Made by a program: the position numbers and the translations under genes. A DNA stretch of 64,000 nucleotides from Latrodectus hesperus (taxonomy: Eukaryota > Arthropoda > Arachnida > Araneae > Theridiidae), in contig CM075858.1 of assembly GCA_037975125.1 (NCBI GenBank), positions 66,564,140 through 66,628,139 of the forward strand. Direction: 5' to 3'. The first letter of the stretch is position 1; each line of letters starts with the position of its first letter. The notes beneath the pieces are model-generated. The model did no database searches. It was not told the DNA's origin and was given only the letters and a program-made list of their open reading frames with translations. Shown here one piece after another: positions 12,101 through 21,500 of this stretch.

Positions 12101-15100
12101 GAGCAAATGTTAGAAAACTTTTTAACAAAGCTAAGAAAAATGGTGAATGGGAGAACTATAAAAGGGCCCTCACTATTTATAACAAACTTGTTAGAAAAAG
12201 CAAGATTAACTCCTGGAGAAAGTTCTGTGATGAGATAGATTCTATTTCTGAAGGAGCTAGACTCCAGAAACTCCTTAAAAGGGATGAACCTATTTTGGTT
12301 GGTACCCTAAAAGACGAGGAGGGTAATTTTGCTGCTTCCGGAAAAGGGGTTATGGAAATTATGACCAGGACTCACTTCCTGGGAGCTAGAGATATTTATA
12401 GCAACGAAGGGGAACATTGCATTGGCTCTTTGCAAAGAGTCAATAGCAATCAATGGACCATCGCTAAAAATATCATAAACTACAACATTGTTAAATGGGC
12501 AATTTTCGCCTTTAAACCTCTAAAATGCCCTGGGCCTGATGGAGTTATGCCCATCATGATCCAGAAGGCAGAAAAGGTTGTCATACCAATGCTAACTAGA
12601 ATGTATAGAACTAGTTTGGCCCTGGGATATATACCAAAGACATGGCAAAAGACTAGGATAGTCTTCATTCCAAAACCTGGCAAGGACACTTATGACCAGG
12701 CCAAGTCATACAGACCAATCAGTCTTTCTTCATTCTTTCTTAAAATTATGGAGAAAATCATTGATCGGCATATTAGAGATTACTTGGGTAGAAATAGTCC
12801 CTTGCATGCTCTTCAATTTGCCTATCAACCCGGTAAATCTACAGAGACTGCTCTACATCAGCTAGTTTCCAAGATTGAAGCCACTCTGGATCAAAAGGAT
12901 ATTGCCTTGGCAACTTTCCTCGACATCCAGGGTGCTTTTGATAATACTTCCCATCCATCCATCCTCAATGCACTTAGAGGGGCAGGGATTAATCAAACCC
13001 TGTGTACTTGGATTGAGGCCTTAATTTCGGATAGATATATACAAATGAACATCTTCGGTGAATCATTTGAAAAAAAGACTACTAGAGGTTGTCCTCAAGG
13101 AGGTGTTCTGTCACCATTACTTTGGAACCTAGTTGTAAATAGCCTTATAAAACATCTAAATGATAAGGGTTATTATACGCAGGGATATGCTGATGACATT
13201 GTCATCCTTATCCTTGGTAAAGATTTTGACATAACTTGTCATCTCATGCAGGATGCTCTAAGTTATGTAGGTCAATGGTGCATGGATAGGGACCTGATGG
13301 TTAATCCTCAGAAAACCTACCTTGTACCTTTTACACGCAAAAAGAAACGGAAAGGTTTTTTCATACCAAGACTTTTTGATGTTGAAATCAATGTGGCTTC
13401 AGAGGTGAAGTATCTGGGCATCTATTTAGACCAGAAACTCACCTGGAATAAGCACATTGATGATAGGATCAACCGAGCAAAGAAAAGCATTGTGATTTGC
13501 AGGCGAATGCTTGGTAAGAACTGGGGTTTACATCCAAAACTGATGTTATGGATGTACACAGCTTTTGTCAGGCCCATTTTCACATATGCCTGTGTGATCT
13601 GGTGGCATAAGGTGGAACAGAAGACTGTGATTGACAGATTGAGGAGTCTACAAAGACTAGCCTGTCTCTGCATCACAGGAGCAATCTCCACCACGCCAAC
13701 CAGAGCATTGGAGGTTGTGTTGGATCTGACTCCCTTGGACATCTTCATATGCAGCGTTGCAAGATTGAATGCATATAGAATGAAGCTGCAAAACCACTGG
13801 TATGACCAGCCTGTTGCCAAAGGGCACAAGGGCATCACCAGGAAATTTCAAGACCCTACTTTTCTGATGCCATCTGACATCATGGAAAAACATACATGTT
13901 TGACAAGACATTTGATGTAGTTTTTCCAACTAGAGAGGAATGGGATAACAACATGTTTGGAACTAAAACAGGAGATCTAATCTGGTACACAGATGGATCA
14001 CTGAAGAACAGCCTCTCAGGTCTGGGAGTTTGTGGCGTGTCACCAAGAATCAGCTTGTCTGTAAGCCTTGGGCGATACGCTTCGGTCTTCCAGGCAGAAG
14101 TTTTGGCCATTATCCACTGTCTGCAACTGAATATGAAGAAGGGCTACTACGATAAGCGGATTCTCATTTTCAGTGACAGTCAAGCCGCTTTAAAAGCGCT
14201 TAATTCCTTCGAAATCAAATCTAAAATGATTCTGGAGTGTAGAAACCTTCTTACAGAACTGGCAACTAGAAACAGGGTGATCCTTGTATGGGTGCCAGGG
14301 CATAAAGGTATCGAAGGCAATGAAAAGGCTGATGAGCTTGCTAAACAAGGATCGTCTTTTGTTCCCATTGGTCCAGAACCTTTTTGTGGGATCAATTTGA
14401 AGACCGCAAAAACCAATGTTCGCAGATGGGAAAAACGGAAGATGTATGAAGCTTGGCTCAAATCTCCTGGTCAAACCCACGCTAAAGGTATGATCTGTAG
14501 GTCATCAGCGAGGATTTCCTATGAAATTCTTAGATGCTCTAGGCAGAAGATACGTTTAATCGTAGGCTTCATAACTGGGCACTACTATTTCAGAAAACAT
14601 CTCCATAAAATGGGACTGTTTCAGCAAGATCCTATCTGCAGGAAATGTCATATGCAAGAGGAAACGGCCAAGCATATCATTTATGAATGCGAGGCTCTTG
14701 CCCTCCCTAGATTAACCTCTTTAGGCATCATCCATACTAGAGAGTTACACCTAGATTCCATTAAAGGGTTATCAGACTTTATTAATAAAGTGGGTGATCC
14801 GAGCAAATGGAACTAAGAAACATTGGGTTTGGAGTTAACAGTACAAAATGCTGATAAAAGCAGAGGTGCTCAATGACATACAAACCCAACTCGAAGAAGA
14901 AAATGAAGAATTATAAGACACTGCTGTACTAGAAAATATTAATAATGGAAGAAAATATCAAATTATTTTGTACTCATTAATTAAAGCAAAATGTAAAAGT
15001 ATGTAATAAAACAAGATGTAAAAATATTAATATAACAATCTTACACATAGGATTCTGCTTCATAAATAAAATATCAAGCATTAACAAGGCATTCATTGTC

Positions 15101-17908
15101 ATCATCCATCTTGAATAATCCAGGATCATTCCACTTTTAGGAAGTGGCGACTGGAATGCAAATACTAGGTGATTTGGGGTGATATTAGGATCATTGATGA
15201 CATCAGGGCTGTCAAGATTCAAATCATTGATAATTTTGCAGTTAACACCTCCTTGGTTGCGACCTCTGGGAATGTGCCATACACTATCAAATTCATCAAT
15301 AGATAAAGGTCGCTGCATCAAACATTTTGTACCAAGAATTTTTTCAACATTGGATGGAGCAGGAGCTGGAAAAAGTTTGAATGTGTATTAATTCACAGCA
15401 TGCTTTACAAGATTACACAATTTAATTTTGAAATAATTAAAAAATAATAGTCTTTTCTTCAGTTTTTCAATATATAACAGTTTTTGCATGATCCCATGCA
15501 TCATTATTAATTAATTTGCAAAATACTACTGAAATAACAGCATGGTTTTAAAAATGTCTAATATTTATCACTTAATGATCCTGGGCAAAAAATATGCAAT
15601 CAAGAAATGAATGAGATAATAAATGATTAATATATTTTAAGTTTAAGATTTTAGTTAATAAATAAACATCTTTATTTATTGCACCAAGTACAACAGTGAA
15701 TATTTTAGAACAACAAATAATTTAATATTTAAAATTTTTTTCTAAGTGTTGAAATATAGAATACTTGATATTTAAAGATGAATTAAGAAATAATAAACAA
15801 TACAATAATACTAAGAAATCTAATGTGTCAACATAATGCAAGTTAGGATGAAAAAATAAGAATTTTGGTCAGTGTGTTATATGCCATTAAGACAAAGAGT
15901 TATTTTTTACATGAAAAATTATTTTTGTAAAAATATCCATAAGTAGACTTCAAAAGAATACAAGTTGAAATAAGATAACATAAAGTTACAAAAGTGACTA
16001 AATACATATACACTTATACAGTAGACACTCTTTTTTACAAACACATAGGAACTGGTAAAGTATTTTTTAAAATAGAAAGTTTGTAAAATTGAAAACAATT
16101 TTTACTTTCATTTTAATGAGGCAAAATCAGTTAAAATAATCACTTACTTTTTAACATTTCAAAATTACATTTTTTCAATATAGAAAAGAATATCATTATT
16201 GTTTTTCTCAAAAAGTATCTTACTCTTATTAGTCAATCACCCATTTGTTTTGCAGATGATCGCAACACTAAGCTATTTTCTTCATGTTTTATATCTGAAA
16301 ATGCTTTTCATTCTCATTTGTAAGTTTTCAATCCTTTAATTATGTAATAACTCTTATGAACAAATTACAACTAATAAGGATTAAAAAAGCTCTGAAGTGA
16401 AATTTCAGGGAGCAATAAGTTTCTTTGTTGAGACTTGTGGTTGAATAACTTCTCTTTGCGCAAGATGTCTGTCTTTCTTCAGTTATGATTGTTTATTTAA
16501 TAACACAAGCAGGTCACAGTGACTTATATATTGATTTTTCTGCACCATATCAAGTACAGATTTACAAGAGTATTGCACCCAGAATATCAATTTCAGTAAA
16601 GCAATACTGAAATATGATCACTCCTACCAAAAGATTACAATATTTTCACTTGAAGCATCAAATAAATATGAGTTAATAATGAAAATACTGGACACTAATA
16701 TATAATTCCAGTGATCATTTTTATAAGAAAAAAAGTCAATAAACATTGCAGTTTAATGACTGCACTGCAAGTTATGTCATCAATTTAGATGGATATTTAG
16801 AACAAATTTTAAATTTATAAAAAGTTTTCTGCTATTGTAGCTATAATATTCAAAAGTAAAGATTTTATCAATTTGCTTCAATGAAAATAAGCTAAATATT
16901 ACGTTCATAATTTGAAAAACCGAAATTTGGAGACATATTTTTTATGGCAAAAATAGTAGAAGAGATAAAATTAAATACTTAATACAGCAATAAACGTGAA
17001 AAGTTTCCATGTTATTTTAAGTGTATTTTTTCTATAAGCAATGTTTTAAAAGTACCTGTTTGTAAAAAAACAAAGATAGTAATTTAAGGCAAAATGTTAT
17101 TTTTTAAAATTTACAAAAAAAAAAATTGAACCTGTATTTTCTAAGCTGTGATAAATTTCAAAGATGTTATATAATCTTTCTGGAGAAAAAAATTCCCTAA
17201 GCAGGTGCAATTATTATGTCATCGTTTTCTTAAGTAAATTTATCCAATAAAAGACATAAATAATAAATTTAAGTAAAAAACAGTCAAAAACAAATAAAAG
17301 AAAAATAATAAAATCTGACAAAAGTTAAAAAATACAACAAAAGGATTATACGTCAAATATGCCTGATAAACATCATGTACGCAAAGAAATTGAATTATAA
17401 CGCATAAACTATGAAAATAAAAAAGTAGAGAAAATTTATGTACATTCCATACTATTAAATAGTTATGAAAGAACCAAATTCCTCGGCATTTTTTAAGTGC
17501 AATGAAGCCGATTGTCAAAATATTAAATTTGCAATCATATTGAAAAATGCATATCATGCTATTTAGATGAGAGTTATATAAATATAACATGTACTCAAAG
17601 CTAGCTTTTAGCCAGCTTAGAGTTTTAATTTTTAGCGTTCATTTCCTAATGTAATCAACTGAATACTTAATTCAAGTCCAGGGATATAAGGTTCTTTTTA
17701 ATAAAGATAAGTTTCAATATTTTCTTTGCAAGAATGACTGAATACACTTTAACAAATGTTTAAATTATTAAACTAGGAAAAAACCATTAATTAAAATATT
17801 ACCAATTAAACCTCCAATTAGAAAACAAATTAATTGGCATAGCAGAAGGATAGATACAAGATAAGCCAATTTACGACCACTGAGATTCTCTAATATTGTA
17901 CCAGCCAT
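39..17908 (-). CDS. wls: wntless (Wls/Evi/GPR177), 5' part of gene, seven coding exons
   Basis: Wntless is the multipass receptor that carries lipid-modified Wnt from the Golgi to the cell surface. Exons on the minus strand are 17908-17803, 15365-15045, 9089-8959, 3657-3496, 2178-2042, 1916-1876 and 166-39. All have GT/AG borders and their phases join without a break into 342 codons. Residues 1-35 start with [17 protein letters not shown] and contain the first membrane segment. Residues 36-240 are the lumenal GOLD-like domain, with the family signatures [12 protein letters not shown] and YLVNIRVP. Then come [10 protein letters not shown] and further membrane segments, and [10 protein letters not shown] and FCGEHLM near residue 342. 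The human protein has 541 residues, so about 200 C-terminal residues lie beyond the left edge. Identity rests on recalled family sequence, with collinear matches in every exon. Introns 2 and 3 are inflated by mobile elements. Confidence 0.95.
1876..1916 (-). CDS. wls: wls exon 6 (41-bp microexon in a membrane segment)
   Basis: Acceptor TTTACAG|GATG, donor AATT|GTAAGT. Only 41 bases, adding [14 protein letters not shown] in the right phase between exons 5 and 7. It matches human VIFALGISMTFIN. Gene finders can easily miss an exon this short. Confidence 0.88.
2042..2178 (-). CDS. wls: wls exon 5 ([10 protein letters not shown] and second membrane segment)
   Basis: Acceptor TTTTTTTAG|ATAATT, donor GAAAG|GTATTA; 137 bases. 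Encodes [20 protein letters not shown], then a hydrophobic stretch ending LIWYWKRI, then [10 protein letters not shown]. This corresponds to human [20 protein letters not shown] and MSRPPVLLE. Confidence 0.95.
2440..3230 (-). pseudogene. decayed coding-like sequence of unknown origin in wls intron 4
   Basis: Lies inside the intron between wls exons 4 and 5, in the same orientation. The best piece is an open stretch at 2925-2773 encoding 50 residues, including [18 protein letters not shown] and [12 protein letters not shown]. Upstream pieces read [17 protein letters not shown], around 3015-2960, and [12 protein letters not shown], near 3160-3125. Downstream, near 2560-2440, is [18 protein letters not shown]. 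Stops and frame changes separate them, and base composition is richer in G and C than the surroundings. I do not recognise the family. It could be an old retrotransposon or a captured host gene fragment. Confidence 0.4.
3496..3657 (-). CDS. wls: wls exon 4 (lumenal signature [12 protein letters not shown])
   Basis: Acceptor TTTTCCAG|AAAACTG, donor ACTGTG|GTATGT; 162 bases, 54 codons, phase 0 at both ends. It carries [18 protein letters not shown] and YLVNIRVPI, the strongest Wntless match in the window. It splices directly to the exon at 2178-2042, giving [15 protein letters not shown]. Confidence 0.95.
4504..5530 (-). mobile_element. piggyBac-type element, non-autonomous, flanked by TTAA
   Basis: TTAA at 4500-4503 and again at 5531-5534 flank inward-facing ends CCTTTTCAGGACGGGGCGCC and, on the other strand, CCTCTTCGCGACGGGCGGTG. 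These are similar imperfect terminal inverted repeats. TTAA target sites are the hallmark of the piggyBac superfamily. Inside, on the minus strand, only the acidic N-terminus of a transposase survives. The catalytic core is absent, so the copy could move only with a transposase supplied elsewhere. It sits in wls intron 3. Confidence 0.85.
4869..5087 (-). pseudogene. N-terminal fragment of piggyBac transposase
   Basis: Starts [12 protein letters not shown] and continues through an acidic stretch ([11 protein letters not shown], then DISSDSDTD). This matches the usual start of piggyBac-like transposases, whose N-terminus is rich in Asp, Glu and Ser. After about 45 residues it passes into unrelated sequence and stops at 72 residues; intact transposases have roughly 550-600. 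No DDD catalytic domain is visible. Confidence 0.7.
5638..6363 (+). mobile_element. internally deleted, ancient copy of the LINE family at 9928-14908
   Basis: Aligns by eye with three separate parts of the intact LINE. About 5668-5960 follows its 5' leader (compare TTATGTGACCCATGCCTC with TTATGCGTTCCGTGCCTA). About 6025-6080 follows the ORF1 start (AGCATGACTGCCTCTCTA). From 6089 it follows the ORF2 C-terminus (ATGGGACTATTTCAACATGA, then an IYECD-like stretch) and the 3' leader to about 6363. Roughly 4.1 kb between about 10470 and 14610 of the LINE is missing. Heavily diverged. Lies in wls intron 3, antisense to wls. Confidence 0.75.
6364..8958. other. rest of wls intron 3, AT-rich, no gene seen
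   Basis: No coding exon or recognisable element. A 25-base string, ATCTTTGAATAAAAATATGA plus TGTAT, occurs exactly at about 7110 and again at about 8177. Positions 8575-8660 are low-complexity ATTAATATTAA sequence. A short G-run (GGGAGGGAGGGG) lies at about 8779-8790. Confidence 0.5.
8959..9089 (-). CDS. wls: wls exon 3 (lumenal domain)
   Basis: Acceptor TTTTTAG|CA, donor GATAAG|GTAACT; 131 bases. The product reads [19 protein letters not shown] and later MKCTIEDDK. It matches the human run VSMDVSLAYRDD...LKCTFTSPK in spacing and character. It ends in phase 0. Confidence 0.92.
9917..9927. repeat. 5' target-site duplication of the LINE
   Basis: AATTATAAGAC occurs immediately before the element's first base and again at 14909-14919, immediately after its last. 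This fixes the element ends as 9928 and 14908. Confidence 0.88.
10239..11228 (+). pseudogene. LINE ORF1 (Gag-like), interrupted by one stop codon
   Basis: Reads in one frame from ATG 10239 (a further in-frame ATG is at 10173) to TAG 11226-11228, broken only by TAA at 10698-10700 after GHPEKR. The N-terminal third is Lys/Ser/Glu-rich and basic ([24 protein letters not shown]), suiting RNA binding. After the stop the product continues with [19 protein letters not shown] and [20 protein letters not shown]. This resembles the DUF4780-type region seen in arthropod LINE ORF1 proteins, a recollection that needs a profile search. No CCHC knuckles are seen. Confidence 0.75.
11188..14816 (+). pseudogene. 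LINE ORF2: endonuclease, reverse transcriptase, RNase H, with one frameshift
   Basis: The start chosen is ATG 11188 ([14 protein letters not shown]), 41 bases inside the end of ORF1; an earlier in-frame ATG at 11137 lies deeper in ORF1. Endonuclease: [30 protein letters not shown]. Reverse transcriptase: [41 protein letters not shown] and the catalytic GYADDIVIL near 13186. RNase [28 protein letters not shown] and [10 protein letters not shown] give the acidic residues. C-terminal [18 protein letters not shown] is the usual Cys/His motif. The frame changes between 13890 and 13893, next to an A-run, consistent with loss of one base. The first segment ends at stop 13918-13920 and the second runs in another frame to TAA 14814-14816. 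Confidence 0.92.
14909..14919. repeat. 3' target-site duplication of the LINE
   Basis: AATTATAAGAC directly follows the GAA-rich tail of the element and is identical to 9917-9927. Confidence 0.88.
15045..15365 (-). CDS. wls: wls exon 2 (start of lumenal GOLD-like domain)
   Basis: Acceptor TTTTTCCAG|CT, donor ATGT|GTAAG. The 321 bases finish codon 36 and encode 106 further residues. The segment includes [25 protein letters not shown] and MLDILF, which align in order with the human lumenal domain (VPWGPNHC, DIVFSVHIPLP, LQLDIAF). The exon begins only 126 bases downstream, on the plus strand, of the 3' duplication of the LINE inserted in the next intron. Confidence 0.93.
15366..17802. other. 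wls intron 1, AT-rich, no element recognised
   Basis: About 2.4 kb between exons 2 and 1. Open stretches here (for example minus strand 17590-17240) are Phe/Leu/Tyr-rich low-complexity translations of AT-rich DNA and have no family resemblance. Confidence 0.6.
17803..17908 (-). CDS. wls: wls exon 1 (start codon, first membrane segment)
   Basis: Encodes residues 1-35 plus the first base of codon 36. The start ATG at 17908-17906 opens the conserved N-terminus [11 protein letters not shown], as in vertebrate Wntless (MAGAIIENMS). A hydrophobic stretch ending FLIGGLI follows. The donor reads ATTG|GTAATA. Confidence 0.94.
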
Positions 17909-18447
17909 AGATATTTATGACTTTCAATTCAAGAAGAAATTTTTTAAAAGTTGTCGAAACTTTCTCGTTAGATATTTTATCAACATACACACTTTCGTCG
18001 GCAAAGCAAGGCAACCAAACATAAACAACCAAACAATTATTTTTTAATTGGTTGTGGTTCTTATATGAAACGTTACAGCTGCGGTTAAAAGAAATCGTTA
18101 ATTGTTTTACAATAAAGATTTATTTAAATTGATCGAATTTCTTTGAAAAAGACTGTTTTGTTGTATTATTTACATTTAACTGTGTTGTAAAATTGAAATT
18201 TTTAAATTAAATTTTAAAACAATTAATAGAATATAAAATTAAATAAAAATTTTTTGAAAATCGTTTTTAGCTAAACTACAATTGTTATCGTTCGGCGAAT
18301 TCATTTTGGAATTTGGTCACCATAGCGTATGTAACGTATCACTAATAAAATTTTATTCTCAAGCATTTTATGTAATATTTTAATATTAATTTTTTGTTAT
18401 AGATACATATTGTTTGAGGCCTACACTTGCTGTTTATTCTAACACCT
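17909..18447. promoter_or_regulatory. shared divergent upstream region of wls and the hnRNP M gene
   Basis: Only 539 bp separate the two start codons, which point away from each other, so both 5' leaders and promoters must fit here unless a start site lies further off. ATTGG (reverse CCAAT) is at 18047-18051 and AACCAAAC occurs twice near 18013 and 18028. No convincing TATA box was placed. A possible 76-bp leader intron of the plus-strand gene would use donor AGC|GTATGT at 18327 and acceptor TTGTTATAG ending 18402. This is a guess from splice-site quality. Confidence 0.5.
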
Positions 18448-18536
18448 ATGGAGAGTGAATCATTAAACAATAACAATAAAAGTATGGACGGTGAAAAATG
18501 GGCTGACATTATGGAGAAGGAAGCTAGAGATCGACG
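18448..18536 (+). CDS. HNRNPM: hnRNP M exon 1 (start codon)
   Basis: ATG in context ACACCTATGG; encodes 29 residues plus two bases, including EKWADIMEKEARDRR when joined. Donor CGACG|GTAAGT. The next exon is 5.5 kb away, past at least five transposon relics. Confidence 0.88.
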
Positions 18537-21500
18537 GTAAGTAATATAATTGAAATATTTTCTTTTTTTGTCATCTCTAACTTTAATGTTACAAAATGAG
18601 TTGTGTTTTCAATATTTTTTGGTTTGATTTTACTATTATGAAAAGTACGATTGCATATAAACATTTTTTATTTCTTAACCCTAGTATGATGAGCTATATT
18701 TTTGTTAATTATATACATGTTGTGAGCATTTGAAAATTGTGAAGGAGCTTATAACCCGAAAAAAGTTCATCTTAAAGTTATTTATGAATTAATTTAGTTT
18801 CTATATTTTATACCGTAAATAGTTAAATGTTCCCGCCATTTTTTATAATATATTATTAATATATAGAATCTTAATAGCCGAGGTCTTTAAATAAGTATTA
18901 TTATAAAACAAATAATTAAATTGCTGTAGGGGAAAATATAGTGTTTTGATAAAAATTAACAATTATTTTTATTGATTTTTATATATTTTATTCATTATAT
19001 ATGCATTGTTCCATTTTTAATAATGTTAGTTTTACATCATTCAGTTCAGACTTATATTGATACCTATGAAACACCCTAAAGTATAGGCCACCTAATACTA
19101 CTTATATTTGAATGACGTCAACTGTAATCTTATGTGATTCAGTTATTTGAATTAAGTGAGAGGTACAGTTTCAGTATAATCCAGGATGCCTAATTCTGAG
19201 ATTGGCTGTATTTTGTTGGATTTTTTTATGTATCTGGCAACCTCATTTTTATTACATCATACATATGGAGACCTATAGGAATTATGCATAAAATTCTATT
19301 TTGGTAAATTTAATATTTACGTCATCATGCATGTGACGATACATCATCTTGGCAACATTTCTTCATCGCCAAAAAATTCAGAATTTGTGGAATTATGGAT
19401 TATACGGTACCTGTGCCAAGTGAGATTAACTGGAACAGTTTTTTTTTTAATGTAAAACTGGTTTTTAGGGTATTCTGGTTTTTCTGCAGTATAAGCATTC
19501 TTAAATTCAATGAAAATTTTATATAAAGTATTAGCTGTATAATATTGATAGTATTGAGTCTTTCTGCACAGGTGCTGTATAATACATGATTCCAAATTCT
19601 GAATTTTTTTGGCAATGAAGAAATCTTGCCAAGATGACGTTTCTTGACATGCGCAATGACATAAATACTATGGTTACCAAAATAAAATTTTCTGCATAAT
19701 TCTTATAGTTCTCCATATGTATGACATAATAAAAACATGGTTGCCAGATGTATAAGAAAATTCGACAAACAATCACCAATCTCAGAATTTGGTATCCTGG
19801 GTTACACGGCACCTGTGTTAGAATTTCTATATTGTGAGGGAAATAAATACCAAAGGCATTTTAAATTGCATGAAAGCCTAAAATTCTTTTAGTGGAAATA
19901 CACTGATGAACAAAGCAATTTTATAATTCATAATTTTATGCTATAGTTTATTTCTTTTTAAAATAAAAGCCTTTATTTTTTAAAATAAAGCCCTAAGTAA
20001 TGCCTAAAACATTACTAAATAAAACATGGATATTCTTTTCTAATCAAGGCAGTTTGTTCAAAATGTTTATTTTAGCAATATGAAAATTTACATTGACACT
20101 GAGTTTAAAATGGTGAAACACAAAGAAAACAAAAATAATGGTAAAATCCTATGAACTTGTATGACTTGGTGTGATTTCTAATTTTCATGCCAACCAAAAA
20201 TACTTTGCAATATCTTGTTTCCAAAATCTCAATCGGCTAAAGTGAGCATTACTGTCACAGCTTGCGTAGCACAAAAAGTTGCAAAATATGATGGCATTTG
20301 GAGATTTTTTCATCATTGCCAAATTAATTCACCAAGAGGATTTAATCTGAAAATTTAGCATTCTTTGCATATGTTAAAATCGTGTGCATCAATTTCAAAT
20401 TTCTGCCATTTTCATTTTGAATGTAGCAGTGTAGGAAAACTAAATCTTCATTTTAGTGTTTTTGTAATTTGAGCTCACCTGAATATTGTGTGTTGAAATG
20501 GACTACGAGATATATTTAGACTGAGTGATAAAGGTAAGAAAGAAGCTATTATTTGGTATAAGAATGTTGGTTTAATTTCTGAAGATTATTTTTATTTTAA
20601 ATATACAGAAATGGAACTGGCTGATGTAATGGACATAAGTGATAAGTGTGAATAGAGATGTTATGTGTATGATGTTGATAATGAGCATGTGAAAAGAAGT
20701 GTTCGAAAGGGTTCCTGGTTTTCGCAGGGACGTTTACTTGTGGGTGTGCTGTTGTATATGGAGGTAAAAGAATTTTCTGATAATGTGATCTGTTGAATTT
20801 ATCAAATCATATGCAGTGATTAGGTTTGTTGAAAAATGTTTTGTGGTGTTGTGAGTGTAGAAATATATCTGAAAACGAATGAAATGATAGAAAAACCAGG
20901 TGTAATTAGAGAAATTGAGGAAGTTAAATTTTGTAAGCTTAAATTTAACAGAGGAAAAAAGTTGTTTGTTTCATAAAAATTGTTATAAGTAGAACAAAAG
21001 AAGTGTTATTGCAAATTTTGGAGGAGAATATTATGTCTGGTAGCGTTATTATATTTGACTGTTTAAAGCATAACATTGTTAATTGGGCGAAGGCTTTCAC
21101 CATATAAGACCCAATCATAGTCTCTATTTCAAGGATCCTGAATCAGATTGGTGCAATATGCCCATTCTTGAACCTTGTGCCATAAAACCCGACCAATGAA
21201 CACCATTGAAGGGATGTGGAATTTCAACTAGAAACATGAAAGGTACTTGACAGGTAATGAATCAATTTGATTCCTAAATTCATGAATATATTTAACTAGA
21301 GGCACTTGCATCCCATGACATCTTTAAAGATATTATTCAATCAATAATTAAAGTATATTCTCATAATCATGATACTGTCACTGAAAAAAATAAATGCAAG
21401 AATTTTATTCTAATTATTTTTCGCCAGTATAGAATTCCTAGAATTATATTTTAAGTATTTAAATTTTCAATAATGAAGTAAACTACTGGCTTGTCTGTGA

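Larger units (their letters stand above)
9928..14908 (+). mobile_element. full-length non-LTR retrotransposon (I/R1-like group, with endonuclease, RT and RNase H)
   Basis: A 4,981-bp LINE in wls intron 2, antisense to wls, bounded by an 11-bp duplication. Its base composition is much richer in G and C than the flanks. Order: 5' leader of about 250-310 bp, ORF1, overlapping ORF2 (apurinic-type endonuclease, reverse transcriptase, RNase H, C-terminal Cys/His motif), and a short 3' leader ending in a GAAGAAGAAAATGAAG tail. An RNase H domain with an apurinic endonuclease places it in the I superfamily; I cannot fix the clade (I, LOA or R1) by eye. One in-frame stop in ORF1 and one frameshift in ORF2 make this copy inactive. 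Little else is damaged and the duplication is perfect, so insertion was recent. Confidence 0.92.

Noticed and set aside
13422..14480. Several minus-strand open frames within the LINE
   Set aside because: Shadows of the reverse transcriptase and RNase H coding sequence; no independent motifs.
17240..17590. 116-codon open frame on the minus strand in wls intron 1
   Set aside because: Phe/Leu/Tyr-rich low-complexity translation of AT-rich DNA, with no splice context or family resemblance.
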